A program made the translations under genes and the position numbers. The notes beneath the pieces are model-generated. The model was not told where the DNA came from, searched no databases, and was given only the letters and a program-made list of their open reading frames with translations. From Leifsonia sp. Leaf264 (GTDB taxonomy: Bacteria; Actinomycetota; Actinomycetes; Actinomycetales; Microbacteriaceae): DNA of 64,000 nucleotides. This document shows, piece after piece, positions 16,701-25,673 of this stretch (position 1 is its first letter; every line of letters begins with the position of its first letter). The DNA lies in contig NZ_LMMR01000004.1 of NCBI RefSeq assembly GCF_001422325.1, forward strand, positions 67,752 to 131,751, read 5' to 3'.

Positions 16701-17270
16701 ATGAGCATCGCAGGCGGGCCTCCGACCGGAGCGACGGGCCCCACCGTCCCGGCAGAGCGCATCGTCGCGCGGTTGCGCAGGCACGCCAGGGCGTTGTTCC
16801 TGCCGTCCCTTCTCCTGATCGTCGCCTGCGGCGTCGCCGGCTACGCCGTACCCCGACTTCCGGAGAGCTGGATGCAGCTCACGGCGTGGATCGTCCTCGG
16901 TGCGATTGTGCTTTTCGGCTGGCTGCTGCCGGTGCTCTGGTGGCTCGGGCAGCGCACCACCGTGACGACGCGGCGCATCATCGTGCGCAGCGGGTTCTTC
17001 GTCCGAGTGCGGCAGGAGGTGCTGTACTCGCGCATCTATGACGTCAGCGTGCGCACCTCTTGGTTGCAGAGCGCCTTCCGCAGTGGCGACGTGCTGATCA
17101 ACACCGGAGCCGACAGGCCCGTCGTGCTGCGCGATGTCCCCGGCGCCGCCCTCGTGCAGCGGGCACTGCACGACCTGACCGATGCCGCCCACGGCAGCGG
17201 GACGCGCATGCGCTGGCAGGACGAGCCGTCAGCGCTCCCCGACCAGTCCGTCGTCTGGGGCGGCCGGTAA
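16701..17270 (+). CDS. PH (bPH2/YdbS-like) domain membrane protein
   Basis: A 189-residue protein with a short N-terminal cytosolic segment, two hydrophobic helices (about 33-50 and 60-82) and a bacterial PH-like domain. The domain has the typical TTVTTRRIIVRSGFF...R.EVLYSRIYDVSV pattern, followed by VLINTGADRPVVLRDVP. The biochemical role of the family is unknown. A weak -10 (TATCAA at 16689) lies 6 nt before ATG 16701. The same position between birA and purK is held by a conserved membrane protein in M. tuberculosis (Rv3278c). Its 3' end overlaps the convergent GtrA gene by 42 bp. Confidence 0.8.
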   Translation: MSIAGGPPTGATGPTVPAERIVARLRRHARALFLPSLLLIVACGVAGYAVPRLPESWMQLTAWIVLGAIVLFGWLLPVLWWLGQRTTVTTRRIIVRSGFFVRVRQEVLYSRIYDVSVRTSWLQSAFRSGDVLINTGADRPVVLRDVPGAALVQRALHDLTDAAHGSGTRMRWQDEPSALPDQSVVWGGR

Positions 17271-17741
17271 CAGGGCCCCCGCCGCCGTGGCGGTGCGGTG
17301 CGGCGCGAACACCCACAGGCGATAGGCGACGAATCTGAACGCGGCGCCCAGCGCGAGGCCGATGACGTTCGACGAGATGTTGTCGGCGAGCACCGAGGTG
17401 TATCCGAGCACGTAGTGCGAGAGCCAGAGGCAGGCGATGCCGATGACCATGCCGATGATGCTCACCACGAAGAACTCGACGCCCTCGCGGACCGTGCTGG
17501 ACGAGCGGCGATCCGCGAAGGTCCAGTAGCGGTTGCCCATCCAGTTCACGAAGATCGCGAGAACCGTGGAGATCGCCTTGGCGATCAGCGGCCCGGTGTG
17601 CACCTCCTCGGGGGAGAGGACGGTGGCACGGAGCAGATTGAACACGCCGACGTCGACCAGGAACCCGACGGCGCCGACGGCGCCGAATCGAGCCAGCTGC
17701 GAGAGGAGTACGCGCCATCCGCCGGTCGTGGTCGATGTCAT
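17229..17741 (-). CDS. GtrA-family membrane protein
   Basis: A 170-residue protein with four hydrophobic helices and the family signature around FGAVGAVGFLVDVGVFNLL, NWMGNRYWTF and FRFVAYRLWVF. GtrA proteins are thought to flip or handle polyprenyl-phosphate-linked sugars for cell-surface glycan modification. ATG 17741 is the first start consistent with family length; an extension to 17816 is unlikely. It is convergent with, and overlaps by 42 bp, the PH-domain gene. M. tuberculosis Rv3277, in the corresponding place, is also a membrane protein on the opposite strand to purK. Confidence 0.85.
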   Translation of the reverse strand: MTSTTTGGWRVLLSQLARFGAVGAVGFLVDVGVFNLLRATVLSPEEVHTGPLIAKAISTVLAIFVNWMGNRYWTFADRRSSSTVREGVEFFVVSIIGMVIGIACLWLSHYVLGYTSVLADNISSNVIGLALGAAFRFVAYRLWVFAPHRTATAAGALLPAAPDDGLVGER

Positions 17742-17872
17742 GACTGCATCCAAGAGGAAAGGGGATGGGCGAAGATAGACGTGCGCAGGCAGTCTAGCCA
17801 TCGCGCACGAAGCCAATCTGAATGCCGGCTGCGGATGTCATCCGCCGGCCGAGAGCCTGGAGAGACGTGACG

Positions 17873-18997
17873 ATGATCGTTGGTGTGATCGGTGCGGGCC
17901 AGCTCGCCCGCATGATGATTCCGGCTGCGGTGGAGCTCGGGATCGAGCTGCGGGTGCTCGCCGAGGCCGACGGAATGTCGGCCGAGCTGGCCGCTGTGGG
18001 GGTCGGAGACTACCGCGATCGCGACGCCGTGCTGTCATTCGCCGACACCGTCGACGTCCTCACCTTCGATCACGAACACGTGCCGCAGGAGATCCTGCGG
18101 GAACTCGTCGAGCGCGGTGTCGCCGTGCATCCCGGGCCCGACGCCCTGCTCTACGCCCAGGACAAGCTGCTCATGCGCGAGAGGCTCGCCGAGCTGGGCC
18201 TGCCGGTGCCGGACTGGGCCCGCGTCGAGGACGCCGACGCCCTCGCCGTCTTCCTCGCCGACCACGGTGGCCGCGCCGTCGTGAAGACCCCGCGCGGCGG
18301 TTACGACGGCAAGGGCGTGCGGGTCGTGCGCTCGGCCGCCGAGGTCGACGACTGGTTCGCGAGCCTCGCCGGAGACGGCGACGCGCTCCTCGTCGAGGAG
18401 CTCGTGGACTTCAGCCGAGAGCTCGCCCAGCAGGTGGCACGCCGCCCGTCGGGTGAGATCGTGGCCTGGCCGCTCGTCGAGACCGTGCAGGCCGACGGCG
18501 TCTGCAGCGAGGTCATCGCGCCGGCGCCGCGCTCCGCCGGGCGTCTGTCCGACGTCGCCGTGCAGATCGCCGTCGCCGTCGCCGAGGGCATCGGCGTGAC
18601 CGGCGCTCTCGCCGTGGAGCTGTTCGAGACGACGGATGGGCGACTGCTCATCAACGAACTCGCGATGCGCCCGCACAACAGCGGGCACTGGTCGATCGAC
18701 GGGTCCATCACCAGCCAGTTCGAGCAGCACCTCCGCGCTGTGCTCGACCTCCCGCTCGGCTCGACAGAGCCCCACGCCGAGTGGTCCGTCATGGTGAACA
18801 TCCTCGGCGGCCCGTCGGAGGGATCCCTCGCCGACCGCTATGCGAGCGCGCTGTCGCAGCATCCGTCCGTCAAGGTCCACAACTACGGCAAGGCGCCCCG
18901 CCCCGGCCGCAAGGTCGGGCATGTGACCGCCGTCGGCGACGACCTCGATGACGTGACGTACCAGGCGCGAGCCGCCGCGGCGCACTTCGGGGACTGA
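17873..18997 (+). CDS. purK: 5-(carboxyamino)imidazole ribonucleotide synthase
   Basis: A 374-residue ATP-grasp enzyme of de novo purine synthesis converting AIR, ATP and bicarbonate to N5-CAIR. Features are the N-terminal VIGAGQLARMM nucleotide-fold start, HPGPDALLYAQDKLLMRE, the ATP-binding KTPRGGYDGKGVRVV, and NELAMRPHNSGHWSI for metal/ATP. ATG 17873 is preceded at 8 nt by GGAGAG; GTG 17867 is too close to that site. PurE, which uses its product, is 1.45 kb downstream, separated by an acyltransferase gene. Confidence 0.93.
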   Translation: MIVGVIGAGQLARMMIPAAVELGIELRVLAEADGMSAELAAVGVGDYRDRDAVLSFADTVDVLTFDHEHVPQEILRELVERGVAVHPGPDALLYAQDKLLMRERLAELGLPVPDWARVEDADALAVFLADHGGRAVVKTPRGGYDGKGVRVVRSAAEVDDWFASLAGDGDALLVEELVDFSRELAQQVARRPSGEIVAWPLVETVQADGVCSEVIAPAPRSAGRLSDVAVQIAVAVAEGIGVTGALAVELFETTDGRLLINELAMRPHNSGHWSIDGSITSQFEQHLRAVLDLPLGSTEPHAEWSVMVNILGGPSEGSLADRYASALSQHPSVKVHNYGKAPRPGRKVGHVTAVGDDLDDVTYQARAAAAHFGD

Positions 18998-19129
18998 CCG
19001 GGCGCGATTCCCAGCTTTCGGCAGGGAGATCGCCTATCCTCATCTGGGCCACGGGAGCCAGTGCGCTTCCGCCCCGCATTTTCGCCCGTCATCGACGTGC
19101 GGAACCCCCACCGCAGAGAGTGAGCACGC

Positions 19130-20443
19130 GTGTCGAAGACGTCGTCGGCCGATCCGGTCACGCCGCCGCGCCTCGCTGCGCCCATGCGCCTGAGCGGTCT
19201 CGACGGCCTGCGCGGCGTTGCGGCCCTGATCGTGGTGATCCACCACAGTCTCCTGCTGTTCCCGACGATGTCGGCGGTCTACCTGACCGGCACGGCTCCG
19301 GTCGCAGGGTCGTTGATGTGGTGGATGTCGTACAGCCCGCTCAAGGTGCTCTCGGCCGGCGGTGAGGCCGTCATAGTGTTCTTCGTCCTCAGCGGGCTCG
19401 TCCTCACGCTGCTGGTGACGAAGCGCGCCGGATTCGACTGGGTCGCCTACTTCCCGCGACGCGCCGTGCGGATCTGGCTTCCTGTCGCAGCGTCGGTGAT
19501 CTTCGCGTTCCTGCTCGTGACCCTGGTGCGCCAGCAGCCCTTCCAGCCCGGCACCACCTGGCTCAACCGGTCGAGCATCGTCGAACCCACGTGGGCCACG
19601 CTGGTGAATGCGTCAACGCTCTTCGGCGGCAACTTCCAGTTGAACAACCCGCTGTGGTCGTTGCAGTGGGAGATGATCTTCTCGGTCTGTCTCCCGTTGT
19701 TCGTGCTGTGCGCCCTGGCGTTCCGCCGATGGTGGATCGCCGGCGTCGCGGTCGCGATTTTGCTCGCCTGGGTCGGTGTCCTCGGAGCCATCCCCGCCCT
19801 GCACTATCTTCCAGTCTTCCTCGCTGGCGGGTTCCTCGCGGTCGGACTCCCCGGCATCCAGCGCGTCGCCGCCAGGCTCAACGGCAGCGGTGTCGGTCGC
19901 TGGCTGTGGCCGTCGGTCCTCGTCGTCGCTGTCGCCGCGCTGCTCGGCCCATGGCTGATCGGACCGTCGCTGCGCAGCATCGACTGGGCACTGAACCTGG
20001 CCACCCTCGTGGTCCCCCTGGCGGCCGTTGCCATCGTGGTCTGCGCCATCGGCTGGCCGCTGCTCGCACGTGTCCTGAGTGCCGGTGTCTTCAAGTTCCT
20101 CGGGACGATCTCCTTCAGCCTCTACCTCGTTCACGTGCCCATCCTCGTGTTCGCCTCGTACGCCCTGAAGGGCCTGCCGCAACCTGCGGTCGTGGTGATC
20201 GCGGTGCCGTGCAGCATCGTGGTGGCGGCGCTCTTCTATCGCTTCGTCGAGCGCTCGTCGCACGTCTGGTCGCGACGGATCGGGGACTGGGCATCCGCCG
20301 TCTTCGCCAGGTCAACGAGCCCGGCTGCCGCCGAGCCGACGGCCGCAGAAACCGTGATCGCGTCGGCGCAGCCTGCAGACCCGTCCGCACATCCTCGGGG
20401 ACGTGCCGGAGCAGGTGCGAGCCATGCGAGCCCCGTTGCCTAG
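19130..20443 (+). CDS. OafA/YrhL-type membrane O-acyltransferase (acyltransferase 3 family)
   Basis: A 437-residue protein with about ten hydrophobic helices. The N-terminal LDGLRGVAALIVVIHHS carries the conserved Arg and His of the family. It ends with a hydrophilic Ala/Pro/Ser-rich cytosolic tail. Such enzymes transfer acetyl or other acyl groups to extracytoplasmic glycans or peptidoglycan. GTG 19130 has AGAGAG upstream. The gene sits between purK and purE, which are adjacent in many actinobacteria, so it looks like an insertion. A surface-polymer modification role fits the LCP gene and glycan locus that follow. Confidence 0.88.
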   Translation: MSKTSSADPVTPPRLAAPMRLSGLDGLRGVAALIVVIHHSLLLFPTMSAVYLTGTAPVAGSLMWWMSYSPLKVLSAGGEAVIVFFVLSGLVLTLLVTKRAGFDWVAYFPRRAVRIWLPVAASVIFAFLLVTLVRQQPFQPGTTWLNRSSIVEPTWATLVNASTLFGGNFQLNNPLWSLQWEMIFSVCLPLFVLCALAFRRWWIAGVAVAILLAWVGVLGAIPALHYLPVFLAGGFLAVGLPGIQRVAARLNGSGVGRWLWPSVLVVAVAALLGPWLIGPSLRSIDWALNLATLVVPLAAVAIVVCAIGWPLLARVLSAGVFKFLGTISFSLYLVHVPILVFASYALKGLPQPAVVVIAVPCSIVVAALFYRFVERSSHVWSRRIGDWASAVFARSTSPAAAEPTAAETVIASAQPADPSAHPRGRAGAGASHASPVA

Positions 20444-20446
20444 CAT
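20441..20446 (+). promoter_or_regulatory. Predicted -10 (TAGCAT) of purE
   Basis: TAGCAT overlaps the end of the acyltransferase gene and ends 6 nt before GTG 20453. It would give purE its own leaderless transcript independent of the inserted acyltransferase. Confidence 0.4.
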
Positions 20447-20452
20447 GGAGTG

Positions 20453-20959
20453 GTGAGAGAGATGACCGAATCAGCCATCGTCGGCATCGTCATGGGATCA
20501 GACTCGGACTGGTCCGTCATGAGCGATGCAGCGCAGACCCTCCGCGACTTCGGCGTGCCGTTCGAGGTGCAGGTCGTCTCGGCGCATCGCACGCCGCGCA
20601 TGATGATCGACTACGGCGCGGATGCCCGAGGCCGCGGTCTCCGGGTGATCATCGCCGGGGCCGGGGGAGCCGCGCACCTCCCCGGCATGCTGGCGGCGGT
20701 GACAGTGCTTCCCGTGGTCGGTGTCCCCGTTCCGCTGAGCCGGCTCGACGGCCTCGACTCGCTGCTCTCGATCGTGCAGATGCCGGCCGGAGTCCCCGTC
20801 GCCACGGTGTCGATCGGCGGCGCGAAGAACGCCGCACTCCTCGCGCTGCGGATCCTCGCGACGCACGACGACGCCCTCGCCGACAAGCTCGCCGTCTACG
20901 CCGACGACCTCGCCACCCTCGTGGAGAAGAAGAACACGGACCTGCAGTCCCAGCTATGA
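20453..20959 (+). CDS. purE: N5-carboxyaminoimidazole ribonucleotide mutase
   Basis: The class I PurE (about 165 residues) converts N5-CAIR to CAIR. Motifs are the phosphate/ribose loop [22 protein letters not shown] with the catalytic His, and [15 protein letters not shown]. The start is ambiguous: GTG 20450, GTG 20453 and ATG 20462 are in frame. 20453 is preferred from its 6-nt distance to a TAGCAT -10. The TGA overlaps the next gene by 4 bp (20956-20959). Confidence 0.9.
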   Translation: MREMTESAIVGIVMGSDSDWSVMSDAAQTLRDFGVPFEVQVVSAHRTPRMMIDYGADARGRGLRVIIAGAGGAAHLPGMLAAVTVLPVVGVPVPLSRLDGLDSLLSIVQMPAGVPVATVSIGGAKNAALLALRILATHDDALADKLAVYADDLATLVEKKNTDLQSQL

Positions 20960-22329
20960 GCACCATGACCTCAGTGGCGAGTCCCATCCGCTACCCCAAC
21001 ACCACGTCAGCCCAGGTGATGACGCGTCGCGCCTGGTGGCTCGTCGTCCTCAACTTCCTGCTGCCCGGCACGCCGCAGGTGCTCGCGGGCAATCGCAGGC
21101 TCGGCAGGTTCGGGCTGGTGAGCACCTTCGTCCTCTGGGCCATCATCGCGGTCCTCCTCGGACTGTTCCTGTTCTCGCGCACCACCCTCTACACCCTCTT
21201 CAGCACGTCCATCACGTTGTGGGTCGCCGCAGTGGTGCTGGTCTTCTACGCCGTGGTCTGGCTGATCCTCTCGATCGACACCCTGCGCCTCGTGCGACTG
21301 GTGCGCACCACGCCGTCGGCGCGCGCCTGGATCGGCGGCCTCACCGCCCTCCTGATGATCTTCCTCAGCAGCGGCGCGCTCTACGGCGCCTACATCGCCA
21401 CCTCGGCGAGCGGATTCCTCTCGTCGGTGTTCCAAGCGGGCCCGAGCGTTCCGCCGGTCGACGGCAAGTACAACATCCTGCTGCTCGGCGGCGACGCCGG
21501 ACCCGACCGCGAGGGCATGCGTCCCGACAGCATCTCGGTGGTCAGCATCGACGCCACCACGGGCCAGGCCGTCACGATCGGCCTGCCGCGCAACCTCATG
21601 TACGCGCCGTTCTCGCCCGGGCCGATGGCCGACAAGTATCCCAACGGCTACGGCTGGGACGACGAGTGCGAGGTCGACGTCTGCCTGCTCAACTCCATCT
21701 ACACCGAGGTGGAACTGAAGAGCCCCGAGATGTACCCGGATGCCGAGAAGAACGGCAGCGAGCCGGGGATCGAGGGCATGCGCGACGCCGCTGAAGGCGT
21801 CACCGGGCTCACCATCCAGTACTACGTGCTGATCGACATGCAGGGCTTCTCCGACCTCATCGACGCTCTCGGCGGTGTCGACATCACCGTCGACCAGCGC
21901 ATCCCGATCGGCGGCGACGAGGACCTCAACGGGGTCGAGGGCTGGATCGAGCCCGGGGCGCAGCACCTCGACGGCTTCCACGCCCTCTGGTACGGCCGAG
22001 CACGACACGGCACCAGCGACTACGACAGGATGGCGCGCCAGCGCGTACTGCAGGATGCGATCCTCTCGCAGTTCAACCCGGCCAACGTGCTGACGAAGTT
22101 CCAGGCCGTCGCCAGCGCCGGTGCCCAGGTCGTGAAGACCGATGTGCCGCAGAGCATGCTCGGATACTTCGTCGACCTCGCGTCGAAGACCAAGGGACTG
22201 CCCGTCACGAACGTGGAGCTCGTTCCGGCCAACGGCATCGACCCGTCTGAGCCTGACTTCGACGCCATCCACGCGATGGTGAACGCCGCCGTGTATCCGC
22301 CGACGGAGACTCCGGCACCCGTCGGCTAG
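20956..22329 (+). CDS. LytR-CpsA-Psr (LCP) family cell-wall glycopolymer ligase
   Basis: A 457-residue membrane-anchored protein with several hydrophobic helices in residues 20-145 and an extracellular LCP domain (about 165-445). The domain contains the phosphate/lipid-binding pattern [11 protein letters not shown]...[20 protein letters not shown], and a long substrate-channel segment with [11 protein letters not shown] and [22 protein letters not shown] enzymes attach undecaprenyl-phosphate-linked teichoic acids or other polymers to peptidoglycan. It is coupled to purE by ATGA. It is a likely final-step enzyme for the polymer made by the downstream locus, but that link is an inference. Confidence 0.9.
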   Translation: MSTMTSVASPIRYPNTTSAQVMTRRAWWLVVLNFLLPGTPQVLAGNRRLGRFGLVSTFVLWAIIAVLLGLFLFSRTTLYTLFSTSITLWVAAVVLVFYAVVWLILSIDTLRLVRLVRTTPSARAWIGGLTALLMIFLSSGALYGAYIATSASGFLSSVFQAGPSVPPVDGKYNILLLGGDAGPDREGMRPDSISVVSIDATTGQAVTIGLPRNLMYAPFSPGPMADKYPNGYGWDDECEVDVCLLNSIYTEVELKSPEMYPDAEKNGSEPGIEGMRDAAEGVTGLTIQYYVLIDMQGFSDLIDALGGVDITVDQRIPIGGDEDLNGVEGWIEPGAQHLDGFHALWYGRARHGTSDYDRMARQRVLQDAILSQFNPANVLTKFQAVASAGAQVVKTDVPQSMLGYFVDLASKTKGLPVTNVELVPANGIDPSEPDFDAIHAMVNAAVYPPTETPAPVG

Positions 22330-22375
22330 AGCGCGTCGACCGCGGAGCCGTTCCGGCGTCAGCGCGGGCTGCGCG

Positions 22376-23509
22376 TCACAGGTCCGCGTGCAGTTGCCAG
22401 AGTCGTTCGCCGGCGTCTCGCCAGGTGAAGGCCCTCGCCCGGTCGGAGCTGACGATCCGCAGGCGCGCAGCCCGCTCCTCGTCGCCGGCGATGGCGGCGA
22501 CAGCGGTGGCGAGGCGTTCGGGATAGCCCGTCGCGTCGGTGCGTTCGACGGCGATGCCGGCATCGCCGACGAGTTCGACCAGCGCTGGGGCGTCCGAGTG
22601 CACGACGGGGAGACCGAAGCGCAGCGCGTCGATGATGGGAGCCCCGAAGCCGGCCTCGATGCCCGCGAACACGAACACCGTGGCGCGGTCGAGGACGACA
22701 GCGCGATCCTCAGGGCCGAGATCTCCCATCAGGCGTACCCGCCCGGACTCGAGGTCGGCCCGCAGGGGATCACCATCAGGTCCTGACGGCATGTCGTCCA
22801 CTCCGGTGCCGAGGACGAGCAACGGCAGATCGAGATCGGCCTGGCGGAGCCCGATGATGAGGTCCATCACGCCGTCGGCCGGATCGAGCGTGCCCTCGGC
22901 GAGCAGGTAGGTGCCGGGCAGCTCGAGGGCGCGCGCACGGCCGTCGGCATCCGTCGGCACAGTCAATCCGATGCTCCCGGCACCCGCGATGACCCTGATG
23001 CGATCGCCGAAGTCGGCGATCTCGGCCAATTGGCCCGCGACGGCGTGGCTCGGCACCACGATGGCGTCGGCGAAGCGTCGTGCACGGCGCAGGAAGGCCT
23101 TGCGGACGGTCACGGCGTCACGTCCGATCGCCGCCGGCGATGTCCAGGCCAGGGTGTCGTGCACTGTGACGGAGATCTGGTCCCCACGTTCGCGGTCGTG
23201 GGAGCGCAGTGGCGCGCGCAGCCCGGGCGCGTGCACGAGGCCGCTGCCGCTGGAGCCGACGGCACCGAGGCTCCAGGCGATCGCCAGTCCTCGATTGGAG
23301 ATCGACGTCGGCCTCACGTCGGCGAGGCCGGTCAGTTCGGCGCGGACCCTGGCGACGAGCTCGTCGGACCCGCCCGGAACGATCGACTCGACGTCGCAGC
23401 CGTCGGGGGTGGTGGCGATGATCGCCCTGGCGATGGAGACCGAGTAGTCCCCGGGCACGTCGGTGGGCCCGGCGATGAGGTGGTCGGCGATGACGCGCAG
23501 GGTGGTCAT
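22376..23509 (-). CDS. GT-B (GT4-like) glycosyltransferase
   Basis: A 377-residue family 1/GT4-type transferase. The C-terminal nucleotide-sugar half contains GTYLLAEGTLDPADG and the EAGFGAPIIDALRFGLPVV motif with the retaining-GT E-x7-E pattern, followed by a region equivalent to the conserved DAPALVE segment. The N-terminal half includes HDTLAW and VVPSHAVAGQLAE, common in GT4 enzymes. Donor and acceptor are not determinable. It is divergent from the GlfT1-like gene, with 228 bp between that hold no clear gene, and convergent with the LCP gene. Confidence 0.85.
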   Translation of the reverse strand: MTTLRVIADHLIAGPTDVPGDYSVSIARAIIATTPDGCDVESIVPGGSDELVARVRAELTGLADVRPTSISNRGLAIAWSLGAVGSSGSGLVHAPGLRAPLRSHDRERGDQISVTVHDTLAWTSPAAIGRDAVTVRKAFLRRARRFADAIVVPSHAVAGQLAEIADFGDRIRVIAGAGSIGLTVPTDADGRARALELPGTYLLAEGTLDPADGVMDLIIGLRQADLDLPLLVLGTGVDDMPSGPDGDPLRADLESGRVRLMGDLGPEDRAVVLDRATVFVFAGIEAGFGAPIIDALRFGLPVVHSDAPALVELVGDAGIAVERTDATGYPERLATAVAAIAGDEERAARLRIVSSDRARAFTWRDAGERLWQLHADL

Positions 23510-23737
23510 CGCACAGTCGCCTTCCGCAGCGGAGCGCGGCGCGGCGTGATCCGTCGCTGTGCCGTGTGGTCGCCGTCCATGTGCCCCCGATCGATGCTGT
23601 CCTCACCGATTCTCCCGGTTCCTGGCCCCGGATGCGAACGCGCCCGTCACGCGAGCCCGAGCCGCCCACCCCCGGGCGGCATCAGTCACCGGCGGCGCGC
23701 ACGTCCGGCTCAGGAATTAACGGCAAGATAGAGGTCT

Positions 23738-24712
23738 ATGTCTGCAGCAGCATCACCCCCCGCCGCGTCGGCCGCCGCACGCGTCGTCGCCGTCGTGGTG
23801 GCGTACAACCGCAGCGCACTGCTGCGCGAGGCGATCGAGGCGCTGCTCGCACAGGACCGTCCGCTCGATGGCATCGTGATCGTCGACAACGCGTCGACAG
23901 ACGACACGGTTTCAGTCGTCGCGGCCTTCGGGCCGGCTGTCGACCTGGTCTCGCTCGACCGCAACACCGGCGGCGCCGGCGGATTCGCTGTCGGCATGGC
24001 CTGGGCCCTGCGGCACCACGAGCCCGACTGGCTGTGGATCATGGACGACGACACCATCCCCACGTCGGCGGCCCTGGACGCCCTGCTCGCCGCTGTCTCC
24101 GGGTCGGACACCGTCGTCGCCGGTTCCCGAGTCGTCTGGACCGACGGCCAGGACCACCCGATGAACACCCCGCGGCGCAAGCCCTTCGTCTCCTCGGCGG
24201 AAGCCGCCCGAGCCGAGCAGCGCGGCAACCTGCCTGTGCGCAGCACGTCGTTCGTCTCGATGTTCGTGCGCGCCGACGTGGTGCGGCAGGTGGGCCTCCC
24301 CATCGCCGACTATTTTATCTGGAACGACGACTTCGAGTACTCGACGCGCCTGCTGCGCGGCCGGCACGGCGTCTTCGTCCCCTCCAGCGTCGTGGTGCAC
24401 AAGACGAAGATCCTGGGTTCCACCGACGTCGATCCCGGCCCCCGCTTCTACTACGAGGTGCGCAACAAGCTCTGGATGCTGCGGCACTCGCGCAGCCTCA
24501 GCCGAGGGGAGAAGGTCCTGTACGGAGCGTCCAGCGTGCGGCGCTGGATCCGCACGGCCCTGCACTCCAGCGACCGGTCCGTGCTCGGCGACGGCTTCCG
24601 CCGCGGCTGGCGCGATGGTTTCAGCACCCGGCCCCGCGCCAACGGCGACGCCCTCGCCGGATTCGAGGCGGCATCCGATGCCGTCGTCGCGATCGAACGC
24701 GCTGCAGCATGA
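23738..24712 (+). CDS. GT2 glycosyltransferase, GlfT1-like (galactofuranosyltransferase or rhamnosyltransferase type)
   Basis: A 324-residue inverting GT-A enzyme. Features are VVAVVVAYNRSALLREAIEALLAQ at the N-terminus, VDNASTDDT, RNTGGAGGF, the metal-binding D103-D105 in IMDDDTIP, and WNDDFEYSTRL. The RNxGGAGGF..G segment and the W-N-D-D motif are typical of GlfT1/WbbL-like transferases that initiate galactan or add rhamnose on lipid-linked intermediates. A partner glf and a GlfT2-like gene lie at 46.8-50.0 kb. Its stop overlaps the next gene by ATGA. Confidence 0.82.
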   Translation: MSAAASPPAASAAARVVAVVVAYNRSALLREAIEALLAQDRPLDGIVIVDNASTDDTVSVVAAFGPAVDLVSLDRNTGGAGGFAVGMAWALRHHEPDWLWIMDDDTIPTSAALDALLAAVSGSDTVVAGSRVVWTDGQDHPMNTPRRKPFVSSAEAARAEQRGNLPVRSTSFVSMFVRADVVRQVGLPIADYFIWNDDFEYSTRLLRGRHGVFVPSSVVVHKTKILGSTDVDPGPRFYYEVRNKLWMLRHSRSLSRGEKVLYGASSVRRWIRTALHSSDRSVLGDGFRRGWRDGFSTRPRANGDALAGFEAASDAVVAIERAAA

Positions 24713-25554
24713 GCTCAGAGCACGGCGCCCCCTTCTCGCTCCTCCTCCCCGTCTACAGGGCCGACGATCCGGCGCACTTCACGAAGGCCTTCACCAGCAG
24801 CGTGACGGCTCAGTCGCGGCGACCGACGCAGGTCGTCGTGGTGCAGGACGGTCCCGTGCCCGAGGAACTGTCGGCGGCCATCGCCGCCGTCGCGGCCGAC
24901 AGTCCGGTGCCCGTCGTGCACCACGTGCTCGCCGAGAACGCCGGCCTGGCCGCAGCCCTCACCGCCGGGCTCGCCCGCTGCGACCACGACATCGTGGCGC
25001 GGATCGACGCCGACGACATCTCCCTGGCCACGCGCTTCGAGATGCAGTTGCCGCACATCGAGGGCGGCCTCGACCTCGTCGGGTCGGGCATGTACGAGTT
25101 CCTCGACGACGTCGGCTCCATCGTGGGGCGCCGCGTGCCGCGCACCGAGCAGAAGGACATCGAGCGCTACGCCAGGTTCCACGATCCGTTCAGCCACCCG
25201 ACCGTCGTCTACAGGCGGAGCGCGGTCGAAGCCGCGGGCGGCTATCAGCCGATGGGTCTCATGGAGGACTACTGGCTGTTCACCCGGATGATCGCCGCGG
25301 GAGCCAGGGTCGGCAACGTCGCCGATCCCCTGGTCATGTACCGGGTCGGTGAGGGTGCCTACGCGCGCCGCGGAGGACGCGAACAGTGGCGCAGCGAGAA
25401 GGCCCTCCAGAAGGCCATGCGCTCCATCGGGTTCACGACCCGGTGGGAGCACCTGCGCAACATCATCATCCGAGGTTCGTACCGCTTCGTGCCTGTCACC
25501 CTGAGGCGGATGGCCTACCGTCGATTGATCGCCGGGAGCGCCGGGGCACCCTGA
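24709..25554 (+). CDS. GT2 glycosyltransferase (amylovoran AmsE-like)
   Basis: A 281-residue GT-A enzyme starting after a short tail with FSLLLPVYRADDPAHF. It has the donor-binding VVQDGPV, NAGLAAALTAGLARC, and metal motif RIDADDIS, then HPTVVYRRSAV and GLMEDYWLFTRM in the acceptor region. The pattern resembles transferases acting on exopolysaccharide repeat units. It is coupled to the GlfT1-like gene by a 4-bp overlap, so both probably act on the same lipid-linked chain. Sugar specificity is unknown. Confidence 0.83.
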   Translation: MSSEHGAPFSLLLPVYRADDPAHFTKAFTSSVTAQSRRPTQVVVVQDGPVPEELSAAIAAVAADSPVPVVHHVLAENAGLAAALTAGLARCDHDIVARIDADDISLATRFEMQLPHIEGGLDLVGSGMYEFLDDVGSIVGRRVPRTEQKDIERYARFHDPFSHPTVVYRRSAVEAAGGYQPMGLMEDYWLFTRMIAAGARVGNVADPLVMYRVGEGAYARRGGREQWRSEKALQKAMRSIGFTTRWEHLRNIIIRGSYRFVPVTLRRMAYRRLIAGSAGAP

Positions 25555-25673
25555 TGGGGGTCGCCGTGCTGCGGCGGCTCCGGCGTTGCGTCTGGTGCAG
25601 GAGTGACTATCGCTCGTACCATGAAAGGACATGTGCGGGAATCGGGTCCTGCCGTGGAAACGGAAGTTGCAGC

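Noticed and set aside
22388-23731. Plus-strand frames opposite the GT4-like gene and in the 23510-23737 gap
   Set aside because: They are antisense or lack start signals; no recognisable domain.
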